Origin: Locusta migratoria
Lineage: Eukaryota > Arthropoda > Insecta > Orthoptera > Acrididae
DNA: 64,000 nucleotides
NCBI GenBank assembly: GCA_026315105.1
Contig: CM048750.1
Span: 398,783,002 to 398,847,001, forward strand
Direction of reading: 5' to 3'
In this document: positions 46,883-56,935 of the stretch, piece by piece
Numbering within the stretch: the first letter of the stretch is position 1
Layout: every line of letters begins with the position of its first letter
Position numbers and translations under genes: made by a program
The notes under the pieces: model-generated
Told to the model about the DNA's origin: nothing
Database searches by the model: none
The model's input: the letters and a program-made list of their open reading frames with translations, nothing else

Positions 46883-46885
<3 letters not shown>
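46203..46885 (-). mobile_element. Mariner element, internal-deletion derivative
   Basis: Inverted ends GAGGCGCGTCCAGAAAGTAA (21 bases with the following G) at 46203 and its complement at 46885. It is 683 bases, about half the length of a full mariner (roughly 1.3 kb). It sits inside an AT dinucleotide tract (46190-46200 and 46886-46961), so the TA duplication cannot be separated from the repeat. Confidence 0.9.
46300..46725 (-). pseudogene. Mariner transposase with catalytic core deleted
   Basis: The frame starts MSIENPASCEIRSMIRFLNA and has the mariner helix-turn-helix region with SDPMVRRWVRQFNGGRSDVH, then DEERSGRPPLVTEELV and RRFTISAL. It then jumps to a C-terminal tail, LKETVSNRLKTQAADLYEEG, ending YGSYVEK. 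The DDD catalytic domain, about 200 residues, is missing. The frame stays open across the deletion, so a DNA-binding protein without catalytic residues could in principle be made. Confidence 0.88.

Positions 46886-46961
<76 letters not shown>
46886..46961 (+). repeat. (AT)n microsatellite
   Basis: AT dinucleotides run for about 75 bases directly after the mariner right end. A shorter tract on the left side of the element suggests insertion into a pre-existing AT repeat, followed by expansion. Confidence 0.96.
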
Positions 46962-46963
<2 letters not shown>

Positions 46964-47371
46964 AGACGGTACACACTACCTATTTTACGTGATTTTCGAC
47001 AGAAAGATATATTTTGTTAACGAGAATTGCGCATTTCAGGCAAGACTCAGAAGCGAATTATGCTCGTTAAGACATTTTGTAAAGAGAGAGATATTTGTTT
47101 TCCGAATTTTTCAAAATTACTTATTGTATCAAACTCTTTTCCTGAAAACAGTTTTCAGACTTTGAGCATATTCATCATTAAAACCTTGTACTGCAAAACA
47201 ATCTATGACCTTCTCAATTCATAACGAATATTACATAAAGAACTTCGTAATTTTAACATTAAATAAATTTCACTTAGGCATAAGCTTTTGTATAATGAGC
47301 CCCTAGTTACTTTACAGTGCAAGTACTTCCTCCTGTAACGGCGACCCCCTCCCTCCCAACCACATATATAT

Positions 47372-47537
47372 ATCCGCGCGGGAGTAGCCGAGCGCCTTGG
47401 AGCGCCAAGTTGCGGATCGCGAGGCCTCCCGCGTCGTTGTCCTTAGTTTAGTTTAACTTAGATTAAGTAGTTTTTAAGATACGGAGTAATAACCTGGCAA
47501 TTGAGTCTGATAGATTTACAAATATTTGAAGGCACAC
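47372..47537 (+). mobile_element. tRNA-derived SINE, shortened head
   Basis: It starts CCGCGCGGGAGTAGCCGAGC, an A-box-like head, and has TTGTCCTTAGTTTAGTTTAA and ATTAAGTAGTTTTTAAGATA in the body, ending TAGATTTACAAATATTTGAA. The expected B-box (GGTTCGAAT) has been lost. It ends about 140 bases before nompC exon 5. Confidence 0.75.
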
Positions 47538-47680
47538 ACAGCGTCAGATGCTGGTAGGCGGTATAATCGTACAACTTGCAGATATGAAAACTTTTGCTGA
47601 GGACCACGTGCTCACTAGGCAGTTGTGCTAAACTTCGGGCTCGCGGAGTTTGTGTAGGACAGGTAGGTGCTTGCCGGCAG

Positions 47681-47887
47681 AACGGGTGGACGTCGCTGCA
47701 CTGCGCGGCGCGCGCCGGCTACCTGGACGTGGTGCGCCTGCTGGTCGAGTCGGGCGCGTCGCCCAAGAGCGAGACCAACTACGGCAGCGCGCCCATCTGG
47801 TTCGCCGCCGCCGAGGGCCACAACGACGTGCTCAAGTACCTCATGACCAAGGAGCACGACACCTACTCCCTCATGGACGACCGCCGG
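47681..47887 (+). CDS. nompC: nompC (TRPN1) exon, last ankyrin repeats
   Basis: 207 bases, 69 codons, phase 0 at both ends. It reads NGWTSLHCAARAGYLDVVRL, VESGASPKSETNYGSAPIWF and AAAEGHNDVLKYLM, ending EHDTYSLMDDRR. In the fly protein the equivalent segment is ankyrin repeats 28-29 and the start of the linker, with FVYNLM expected next. The next exon is beyond the window. The acceptor is gccggcAG at 47679-47680 and the donor GTGAGT at 47888. All 69 codons end in G or C. An IS630-type transposon begins 66 bases after the donor. Confidence 0.95.
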
Positions 47888-47953
47888 GTGAGTCTCCCCA
47901 TCGCCGCCTTCTTCTGAGCACTTTCACATCTAGTCAACCTTTCCCACAATATA

Positions 47954-49256
47954 CAGGGTGTCCAGAAAAGGACTCCCTGATTTCAAAAATTTAATATCTC
48001 GAAAACAATGGTCGATAGAGGAATGCAGTAAACGGTATGTTTATTTTGAAAGATGTAAGAAGTTTATACAGCAGTCTGAAATAATAGTAACAAAAGTTGC
48101 TAACAGATGGCGCTGTAATCGCCATACGTAGTGCCTAGTATAATGATGCGAAGCCCAGAGCGATCAGTTCCACTACTGAAACGTGAAAGGAGGTTAGCCT
48201 ACCCAAGGAAGAGATTAAAACCATGTACTCCATTGAACAACGCGTTTTTTTGGTGGTATAGTATACGTAGAAAATACTGAGAAAGAGCCTACACATGTTT
48301 CCATTCAAAATTCAAACGCACCAGGCCATACCCGTACGAGCTGTGCAACAAAGGGTTGCCTTTGCTAATCAGATGCTCACAATGATTGATAGTGAAGGAT
48401 TTGATGTTGGCTGCATCTGGTTTACCGATGAAGCACAGTTCCACCTGAATGGATACGTGAATAAGCAGAACTGGCGATTTTGGGTTTCCGAAAAGCCATA
48501 TTGGTGTGAAGCGAAACCCCTGTATTCTCCTAAAGTTACTGTGTGGGCTGCAGTATGTAGCAGAGGCATTATTGGCCCTTTTTTCATTCGAGAAACGGTC
48601 ACTGGTGCACGTTACGTTGCAATTTTGGAACAATTTGTCGCCACACAGCAAGCGTTAGAGGATCGACCAGGTACTGAATGGTTTATGCAAGATGGAGCCC
48701 GACCACATCGGACCGAACAAGTGTTTCACTTTCTTGAGGAATACTTCGGCAATCGAGTCATTGCTTTGGAATACCCCAAATTTACTGGTGCAGGCATGGA
48801 CTAGCCTCCATATTCGTCGGATTTGACTCCCTGTGACTTTTTTGTGGGGCACAGTGAAAGTCATGGTCTACCCGAAGCATCCCGCCACGCTGTACGAGGT
48901 TGAATAGGCAATCTCTGTGGCATGTGAATCCATTTCGGTTGAGACACTACGAAATGTGATGGCGAATTTCATTCTTCGTTTGCGCCACCTCTGTAGTGCC
49001 AATGGTGAACATTTTGAAAACATTGTGATGGTTTGCAAAGAGTGTTTACATACGATTATTTCACTTATGTATGCCGATATGAGCTGTACAGCGTACAGCG
49101 CCATCTGTTAGCAGCTTTTGTAACTATTATTTCAGACTGCTGTATAAACTTCTTACGGCTTTCATAATAAACATGCCGTTTACTGCATTCCTCTATCAAT
49201 CTTTGTTTTCGAGATATTTAATTTTGAAATCAGGAAGCCTTTTTCTGGACACCCTG
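47954..49256 (+). mobile_element. IS630/mariner-superfamily transposon with about 170-base inverted ends
   Basis: CAGGGTGTCCAGAAAAGGAC at 47954 and, complement, CAGGGTGTCCAGAAAAAGGC at 49256 begin inverted repeats that continue about 170 bases through GATAGAGGAATGCAGTAAAC and AACAGATGGCGCTGTA. TA duplications flank it. It is 1303 bases, near full length, and starts 66 bases after the nompC exon 5 splice donor. Confidence 0.92.
48295..49110 (+). pseudogene. Transposase pseudogene of the 47954 element
   Basis: The open piece 48295-48804 reads CIWFTDEAQFHLNGYVNKQN (first catalytic Asp in TDE), PKVTVWAAVCSRGIIGPFFI, and WFMQDGARPHRTEQVFHFLE (second Asp in QDG). The third catalytic block is disrupted after GAGMD at 48801; the next frame has PPYSSDLTPCDFFVGH-like sequence, the SxDLTPxDFF motif. 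The N-terminal DNA-binding region (48160-48300) is shifted. Not functional as it stands. Confidence 0.88.
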
Positions 49257-49911
49257 TACAAAACAATTTAAACCTTCTATGCATGATGTAGGTTTCAGAA
49301 ATTACTGCAACCATCCGCCTTCTTTTTGATGCACTTATTTATTTGACAAAAACCAATTTCGAGTTACGAAGCAGCACATCATCAGATGCTACATACAGAG
49401 TATTGTACTGCAATAAATGTTGCTTTTTGAGGACTGCTGTGTATGTGTGGCAGGACAGAAAACGAGAACAAGTGAATACTACATGTGGTATCAAAAATGT
49501 TCAAATGTTTAGATTTTTTTCAGGCTCCCTACTCCCCTACACCCCGTCCTTGCTCTCACCATGAACGCCTTCTTTGGCGAACATTCATCTGCTGTATTCA
49601 GGTGGTGTTATCTTCCCCCGTCGAAAATTAAAGATGTGGTAAATGAAACTCCTCCTTCCAAGCGAAATGGGAGGCACAGTACAAGTACCAAACGTGTTAT
49701 CAGCACGTAGAGAAAAAAAAACTGAACTTGCTTCAAGCACTGGAAAGAAAACAGCCGTAAATCATCGACGTTCTTCTGTCATCCACACCTTTAAAAAACC
49801 AGGACAGTATTCTCGGCAAAAATGAAGGTTGTGGGATTCCATCTCGTGACTGCTTACGTATAGACTTGTAAACGCGAATTTTACCACGAAATCACGCGCT
49901 CATAATTAACT

Positions 49912-50080
49912 GTGCTGTCACCCAGTCCCTAAACTTATAAACTACTTATGAACTACCTTCTACTAAAGACAGCACAAACATCCATGCCCGAGTGGGGGGG
50001 GGGGATTCGAACCCCGATGGGGAACGGCCTAGCGCATCGGAGCATAGCGCCTCAATGCGCTTGACAACTCCGCCGCGGCA
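49912..50080 (-). mobile_element. tRNA-derived SINE
   Basis: On the minus strand it reads TGCCGCGGCGGAGTTGTCAA, a GGGGTTCGAATCC B-box next to an expanded C-run, GGGCATGGATGTTTGTGCTG, then TTCATAAGTAGTTTATAAGT. It belongs to the 5881 family. The far 3' end is missing or diverged. Confidence 0.82.
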
Positions 50081-50289
50081 CTTTTGTAATGTTGTATTGA
50101 ATATTTATAATGTAAATTGGTCCTCGAGTTTCATTATGAGTATATCCATATGTGTGTCACTTTTGGAAAACATTTTGCAAATGCCACTACACTGCACAGA
50201 CATTTCCACAGTCAGCAATTCTCACGCTTTTACAAATTGTAAACAAACCGAAGATCAGGGTTAAACTACAGGCTACGTAGGAGGCGAGG

Positions 50290-50478
50290 TACTGGCGGAA
50301 GTAAAGTTGTGAGGCGGCATCGTGAGTCTGGTTGGGGTAGCTCAGTGGTAGAGCGCTTGCCCGCGAAAGGCAAAGGTCCAAGGTTCGAGTCCCGGTTCCG
50401 GCACACAATTTTAATCTGCCAGGAAGTTTCATATCAGCGCACACTCCGCTGCAGAGTGAACGTTTCATTCTGGATACA
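50290..50478 (+). mobile_element. Second SINE family, tRNA-like head
   Basis: A tRNA-like segment (50331-50403) has A-box GGTAGCTCAGTGG, the anticodon-arm region TTGCCCGCGAAAGGCAA and B-box GGTTCGAGTCC. It is followed by CACAATTTTAATCTGCCAGG, AAGTTTCATATCAGCGCACA and CTCCGCTGCAGAGTGAACG. I recognise this arrangement from memory as a common grasshopper SINE. The anticodon loop has G where tRNAs have U33, so this is not a working tRNA gene. Confidence 0.8.
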
Positions 50479-50791
50479 GGCTAAGACATTCGTATGAATC
50501 CAAGGATTGAAAGAATTCATAGGATATAAATATAATGCCAATTTAAATAAAGTAAGAACAAAAGTTGAATTATTTCTTATTTTTATCATATCATGATATT
50601 TAAATCACCTCTGTCTGATGAACAAGGCGGGATTGTCCCCAGTCACGGTCTTTGCTGGGGTGCTATTCCAATATAGGACAGCCCTGGCAGTTTGATACGT
50701 ATTTCACAGGGGGCACTGAGGCAGAATTAAGGTATGTGGTGTGGAGGGAGACGTGCTTGACAACAGTCGGTGTAGGCGCTTTGTCCGTAAC

Positions 50792-50864
50792 GCTGTGTTA
50801 GCTGAGCGGTCTCTAGCGTTTGCCTAGTAAACAGCAGGCCTGGGGTTCGAATCCTGGCAACAGC
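50792..50864 (+). tRNA. tRNA-like sequence, probably a pseudogene or SINE head
   Basis: 73 bases start GCTGT and end ACAGC (5-pair acceptor stem, two further mismatches). It has an A-box TAGCTGAGCGG, B-box GGTTCGAATCC (50844-50854) and a T-run shortly after the end, as for a pol III terminator. The anticodon arm GTTT/AAAC encloses GCCTAGT, giving anticodon CTA, and position 33 is C rather than U. An amber-reading nuclear tRNA is unlikely, so a tRNA-derived repeat is the better reading. Confidence 0.45.
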
Positions 50865-51828
50865 AAATTTTTTTAATTCAATGCTTGTCCTTACATTAAA
50901 TACGTCTTAATACCTTTATCGGTCAAGTCACATTGTTCCCCAAAACCTTCTTCTGACTCATACGCCTCGTGGTGAAACATTAATCACATTTCAGTGAAAA
51001 TTAGCTTTTAGATTATCTACGTCTACATAAAAACTCTGCAAGTCACACTGAAGTGCATAGCAGCCGGTTCATCGAACCGCTTTTACGATGTTCCATTCTC
51101 TAATAGTTCGCGGGAAAAAGTAACACCTAAATCTTTCCTTATCGATCTGATTTCTCTTATTTTATTCTGACGATAATGTCTCCCTATCTAGGTGAGTGCT
51201 AACAATATATGTTCGCATTCGGAAGAGAAGCTGGTAATACAAATTTCGCAAATAGATCTCGTCGCAACAAATAAAGCCTTTCTTTAATGATTCCCACCCC
51301 AGCCCGTGCATCATTTCTGACACTCTCCCCCCTATATCACGATGGTACAAAACGAGCTGCCCTTCTCTGAACTTTCTCTATATCCTCCGTCAGTCCCACC
51401 TGGTGTAGACCCCACAATGCGCAGTAATACTCCAAAACAGGACGCACAAGTGTGGGCTAGGCAGTTTCTTTAGTAGAACTATTGCATATTGTAAGTGTTA
51501 TGCCAATGAAACGTAGTGTTTGCTTCGCTTCGCCTACAATATTTTCTATGTGTTCTTTCCAATTTAAGTTGTTTGTAATTGTTACTCCTAGGTATTTAGT
51601 TGAATTTACGACCTATAGTTTAAAATGATTTATCGTGTAAATGAAGATTAACGGGCTTCTTTTGGTGGTCATGTGGATGACTTCACACTTCTCATTATTA
51701 AGGGTCAATTACCATTTTTTGCACCATGCAGATATCTTATCAAAATCATTTTGCAGTTGCTTTTGATCTTCTGGTGAGTTCACTGACTGATGAGTGACAG
51801 CATCAACCGCTAACAACCTAAATCGGTT

Positions 51829-54800
51829 GTTGTTGTTGTGGTCTTCAGTCCGGAGACTGGTTTGATGCAGCTCTCCACAATACCCTATCCTGAGCAAGCC
51901 TCTTCATCTCCACATAATAACGGCAACCTACATCTGTCTGAATCTGCTTAATGTATCCATCTCTTGGTCTTCCCCTGCGATTTTTTCCCCACACACTTCC
52001 CTCCAACGCTAAATTCACAATTCCTTGATGTCTAAGGATGTGTCCTGTCAATCTATCCCTTCTTTTAGTCAAGGTATACCAGAAATTTCTTTTCTCCCAA
52101 ATTCTGTTCAGTACCTCCTCATTAGTTACGCGATCCACCCACCTAACCTTCAGCATCCTTCTGTAGTACCATATTTCAAAAGCCTCAATCCTCTTCCTGT
52201 CCGCACTGTTTATCGTCCATGTCTCACTCCCATACAAGGCAACACTCCATACAAATGCCTTCAGAAAAGACTTCCTTAGGCTTAAATCAATATTCGAGGT
52301 TAACAAATTTCTCTTTTTCAAGAACGCTTTTCTACCCATTGCCATTCTGCATTTGATATCCTCTGTACTGCGACCATCATTTGTTATTTTACTGCCCAAG
52401 TAACAAAACTCATCTACCTCCTTTATTGCTTCGTTTCCCAATCTAATTCCTTCAGCATCACCTGATTTTCTTAGACTGCACTCCATTACTCTAGTTTTGC
52501 TCTTGTTAATGTTCATCTTATATGCGCCTTTCAGCACACTGTCCATTCCGTTCAGTTGCTCTTCCAGGTCCTTTGCTGTATCTGACAGAATTACTATGTC
52601 ATCGGCAAAACGCAATGTTTTTAATTCTTCCCCCTGAACTTTAACTCCTTCCCCAAATTTCTCCTTGCTTTCCTTTATAGCTTGCTCAATGTACAAATTG
52701 AATAACATTGGAGAAAGGCTATAACCCTGTCTTACTCCCTTTCCAACCACTGCACCCCTTTCAAGCCCTTCAACTCTGACAACCGCTGTCTGGTTTTTGT
52801 ACAAGTTGTAAATAACCTTACGCTCCCTATATTTTACTCCTGCTTGCTTCAGAACTTGAAAGAGTTTATTCCAATCAACATTGTCAAAAGCCTACTCCAA
52901 ATCTACAAAAGCTAGAAATGTAGGTTTGCCTTTTCTTAATCTACTAGGATAAGCCGTAAAGTGAGTATTGCCTCCCTTGTTCCTACATTTCTCCTGAACC
53001 CAAACTGATCTACCCCGAGGTCGGCTTCTACCAGCTTTTCCATCCTTCTGTAAATAATTCGTGTTAATATTTTGCAACCATGACTTATTAAGCTGATGGT
53101 TCTGTAGTTTTCAAACCTGTCTGCACCTGCTTTCTTTGGGATGGGGATTATAACATTTTTCTTAAAGTCTGAGGGTATTTCGCCTGTCTCATACATCTTA
53201 CACACCGGGTGAAACTGTTTGGTCATGGCTGGTTCTCCCAGAGACTTCAGTAGCTCTGAGGGAATATCATCTACTCCAGGGGCCTTGTTTCGACTTAGAT
53301 CTTTCAGGGCTCTGTCAAATTCTTCTCTCAGTACAGTTCCTCCTATTTTATCTTCATCTACATCCTCTTCCCTTCCTACAATATTGTCTCGAAGTTCAGT
53401 TCCTTTGTAGAGCTCCTCTATATATTCCTTCCACCTTTCAGCTTTCCCTTCTTTGCTGAGGACTGGTTTTCCATCAGTGACCTTGATGTTCATAGAGCTG
53501 TTTTTCTTATCTTCAAATGTTTCTTTTATTTTCCTGTAGGCTGTATCTATTTTTCCCCTATTTATACATTCTTCTACATCCTTGCATTTGCCTTCTAGCC
53601 ACTCCTGCTTAGCCATTTTGCACTTCCTGTCAATCTCATTTCTTAGTCGTCTGTACTCCATTTTGCCTGTTTCATTTACTGCATTTTTATATTTTCTCCT
53701 TTCATCGATTAAATTTAGTATCTCCTGTGATATCCAAGGATTTTTTGTAGGTCTTTCCTTCCTACCTATTTTCTCCTCTGCTACCTTCACTATTTCATCT
53801 CTCAATTTTACCCATTCCTCCTCTACTATTTTATTTTCCCCAGTTTCTGTCAATTGTTGCCTAAAGCTCCCTCTGAAATTCTTAAGAACCTCAGGTTCCT
53901 TCAATTTATCCAGGTCCCATCTCCTTATTTTCCTACCTTTTTGTAGTTTCTTCAGTTTCAGCCTACAGTTCATAACCAACAAGTTATGGTCAGAGTCTAT
54001 ATCTGCCCCTGGGTATGTCTTACAGTGTAAAACCTGGTTCCGAAATCTATGTCTTACCATTATAAAATCTATCTGGTATCTCCCGGTGTCTCCTGGTCTC
54101 TTCCACATATACAACCTTCTTTTGTGATTCTTGAACCAGGTGTTTGTTATAACTAAATTATGTTCTGTGCAAAATTCTACCAGGCGGCTTCCTCTTTCAT
54201 TCCTTTTGCCCAGACCATATTCACCTACTATCTTTCCTTCCCTTCCTTGTCCTACTACCGAATTCTAGTCTCCCATAACAATTGAGTTTTCCTCTCCCTT
54301 AATTGTCTGAATAATTTCCTTTAGCTCCTCATATATTTCTTCGATTTCCTCATCATTGGCAGAGCTAGTTGGCATATAAACCTGATCTACTGATGTCGGT
54401 GTTGGCTTCGTATCTATCTTGACAATGATAATGCGATCACTGTGCTGCTCATAGTAGTTTACCCGCATTCCTATTTTCTTATTCATTATCAATCCTACTC
54501 CTGTGATACCCCCAATTGATTTTGTATTTATAATCCTGTACTCACCTGACCAGAAATCCTGTTCATCCTGCCACCGAACTTCACTAATCCCCACTATATC
54601 TAACTTCAACCTATCCATTTCCCTTTTTAAATTTTCTAATTTTCCTACTCGATTAAGGGATCTAACATTCCACGCTCCGACCCGTAGAATGCCAGTATTG
54701 TCTTTCCTGATGATCACATCCTCCTGAGTAGTCCCCGCTCGGAGATCCAAATGGGGGACTATTTTACCTCCGGAATATTTTACCCGAGAGGATGCCATCA

Positions 54801-55117
54801 TCATATGTTCATACAGTAGAGCTGCATGTCCTCGGGAAAAGTAACGGCTGTAGTTTCCCCTTGCTTTCAGCCGTTCGCAGTAGCTGTGCGGCTAAGCCAC
54901 ATTAGCTGATGTTACAAGGCCATTTCAGTCAATCATCCAGACTGTTGCCCCTGTAACTACTGAACAGGCTGCTGCCCCTTTTCAGGAACCACACGTTTGT
55001 CTGGCCTCTCCACAGATACCCCTCCGCTGTGGTTGTACCTACGGTACGGCTATCTGTATCGTTGAGGCACGCAAGCCACCCCACCTCGTCAATGTCTGTG
55101 GTTCATGGGAGTGGAAA
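51829..55117 (-). mobile_element. RTE-type LINE, nearly complete, 3289 bases
   Basis: It is flanked by 9-base duplications AAATCGGTT at 51820-51828 and 55118-55126. The 3' tail is (CAACAA)n read on the minus strand, directly after the stop codon of the single large ORF, as in RTE elements. The 5' 300 bases (54805-55117) are non-coding. Endonuclease and reverse transcriptase are both present (see the pseudogene entry). The clean duplication and long frames suggest a recent insertion. Confidence 0.92.
51845..54804 (-). pseudogene. RTE endonuclease-reverse transcriptase, three lesions
   Basis: ATG at 54804 gives about 985 codons, a normal RTE length. The N-terminus has the AP-endonuclease blocks VGAWNVRSLNRVGKLENLK and DIVGISEVRW, with IDFIMVRHRF and DIDSDHNLLVMN near 53960-54070. 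The reverse transcriptase follows: NYRTISLISHGCKILTRI, VDLE/AFDNVDW, GVRQGYSLSPMLFNLYIE and LRFADDIVILSDTA (catalytic DD). The lesions are a TAG at about 54265 after IVMGD (where RTE has GDWN), a frameshift near 52950, and a stop at 52892-52894 just before AFD. Otherwise intact. Confidence 0.92.
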
Positions 55118-56935
55118 AAATCGGTTATAAAAATAAATAACATTAGATGCCCTATAACACTTCCCTGGGGAAAACCAAATGTCACATCAGTTCTACTCGA
55201 TGACTTTTCGTTAATTGCAACGTACTTTGCCTTTTCTTACAGGAAATCACGAATCCAATAGCACAATTGTGACGGTATTCCATAAGAACGCAGTTTTATT
55301 AGAAGACAGTTGTGAGGTACGATGTCGAAAGCCTTCCGGAAAACTAAAAATACGGAATCTATTTGACATCCCTTGTCGATAGCACTAATCACATCGTGTG
55401 AGTGAAGAGCTAGCTGTGTTTCACAAGAATGATACTTTCAGAATCCGTGTTGACTATGGGCCAATAGATCGTTCTCTTCGAGGTAGTCCACAATATTTGA
55501 AAAAAGTATATGTTCTAAAATCCTACTGCAAAACGACGTCAATGATACAGGCCAGTAATTTTTCTATCACTCCTATTGCCTTTTTTTAATATTGGCGTAA
55601 CCCGTGCAACTTCGCTGTCTTTGGGTACGGAACGTTCGCTGAGCGAGCGGCTGCATATGATAACTTGGTATGGGGCTATTTCATCAGCATACTCTGAAAG
55701 GAAACCAATTGGTATACAACCTCGACCTGCAGACTTACTTCTGTTAAGTTGCTTTAATACACCAGGGGTATCAACTTCTACATTGCGCATGCTGGAAGCT
55801 GTTCTTGATATGAATTCCGGAGTATTTGCTTCGTCTTCTTTCGTGAAAGAATGTCGGAAGGCTGTGTTAAGCATTTCTGCTCCAGCAGAGCTTTCATCAG
55901 TAGCATCACTGTTACTATCGCGTAGTGAAGGTATTGATTGTGTTTTGCCGCAAGTACACTTCACATACAATCAAAATTTTCTAATGGTTTTCGTGTGATA
56001 TAAGTCTGCTTTTAATTCCCAGCAACAACACGAATTCTTATTCTTCTGGAACGCCACTCCTGATTAGTTACGATGTCGTCCAAATCCAGTGCGTGGTAGC
56101 CTCATCTACACTAAACCCTTGAAGACAATAAAAATGAATTGCAAATCTTTAAATTATAGCTATATTTTGTTAGTGTATTCACATGCCTAAATCTTCACTT
56201 TCTTGATTTTCTATAATTATCCATTTGAACTCAATTCATGTGGAATTAGCAGAATACCGCCTAAAATTATTTTCCGCCGAGCAGAGTACCGCCAAATTTT
56301 TTTTTTCCCCCAACTGAAGCATGGTCTGTTCAAAAATTTCCGGAACTCTGACGACGGTATTTTTCCACTCTTGCCTTTTACTTGTTTTGCATGATCTCCT
56401 TCGAGTATTCTCCTCCACAAGTGGTACTCCGCTTATTACGCCGTTTCAACTTCTGAAAAGCAGTCGTTATACGCCTCTTACTAGACCGCCCAATTTTCTT
56501 TCATCCCGTCTGTTGTTGAAAATACTCGATCTTTCAACGAGGTTTCCAACGTTGGTCATCAAAAAACTCTTGATGAAAATCTCGCTCTCATTTGCGCTAA
56601 GGAAAACCTGTTAGGAGATTCCGAGGCGATGGTCTTTCTGACGTTGACTTTCAAGACGCGCGGCAGCACAATAAATGCCAAGTTACTGTGTTGTGACAGT
56701 CTGACATGGTCCAACTGAAAGGTTGCGTTCCTCTATAGTCTCTCTGGCAGGCAGTGTTGGACTGGAACCAAGGAGGTTAAAATAAGAGGAGATGGCCCTA
56801 GTAGGTAAACCTTATTGTCGATTGAAGCCAGTCAGACATCTCGCAAAGCCGAGGAAATGTCTTCAGATTAAAGCACTGTGTGGTTCTTGCCCTGTTAACT
56901 TTCATAAGTTTAAATGGCTATCATTTCTGATTATA

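Larger units (their letters stand above)
21718..47680 (+). other. nompC intron (phase 0), 26.0 kb
   Basis: Donor GTGAGC at 21718, acceptor gccggcAG at 47679-47680. Elements are listed separately. No gene or element is recognised in 24967-25440, 26347-29154 (very AT-rich), 33332-36982, 38338-38640, 39180-40940 or 41890-42385. In 33332-35700 the sequence has more balanced composition and might be an LTR or internal retroelement region, but I see no coding or terminal motif. A poly(A) run of about 20 bases lies at 24573-24592. Confidence 0.85.
51015..55985 (-). mobile_element. CR1/Jockey-type LINE, split by an RTE element
   Basis: The 3' end is near 51015 (minus strand: GCAGAGTTTTTATGTAGACG) and the coding part extends left to right in + coordinates up to about 55985. 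The RTE at 51829-55117 separates the reverse transcriptase into a C-terminal part (51018-51820, containing DFDKISAWCKKW) and an N-terminal part (55127-55970, containing KSAGRGCIPIGFLSEYADEI and VPKDSEVARVTPILKKGNRS). It is the same family as the + strand copy at 42385. Frames are broken in several places. Confidence 0.82.

Noticed and set aside
47615..47994. Alternative frames over exon 5 (minus 47615-47857 and + 47650-47994)
   Set aside because: Only the frame starting AACGGGTGG at 47681 gives ankyrin repeats and correct splice phases.
50331..50403. Functional tRNA gene
   Set aside because: Anticodon loop lacks U33 and the downstream sequence is that of a known type of SINE body, so it was called a SINE instead.
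53582..54127. 181-codon + strand frame
   Set aside because: It is antisense to the RTE endonuclease-reverse transcriptase gene, whose minus-strand frames carry the real domains.
56217..56614. Overlapping frames on both strands at 56.2-56.6 kb as a possible gene
   Set aside because: The frames overlap in several phases, have no start context or recognisable domain, and do not match any element read nearby.
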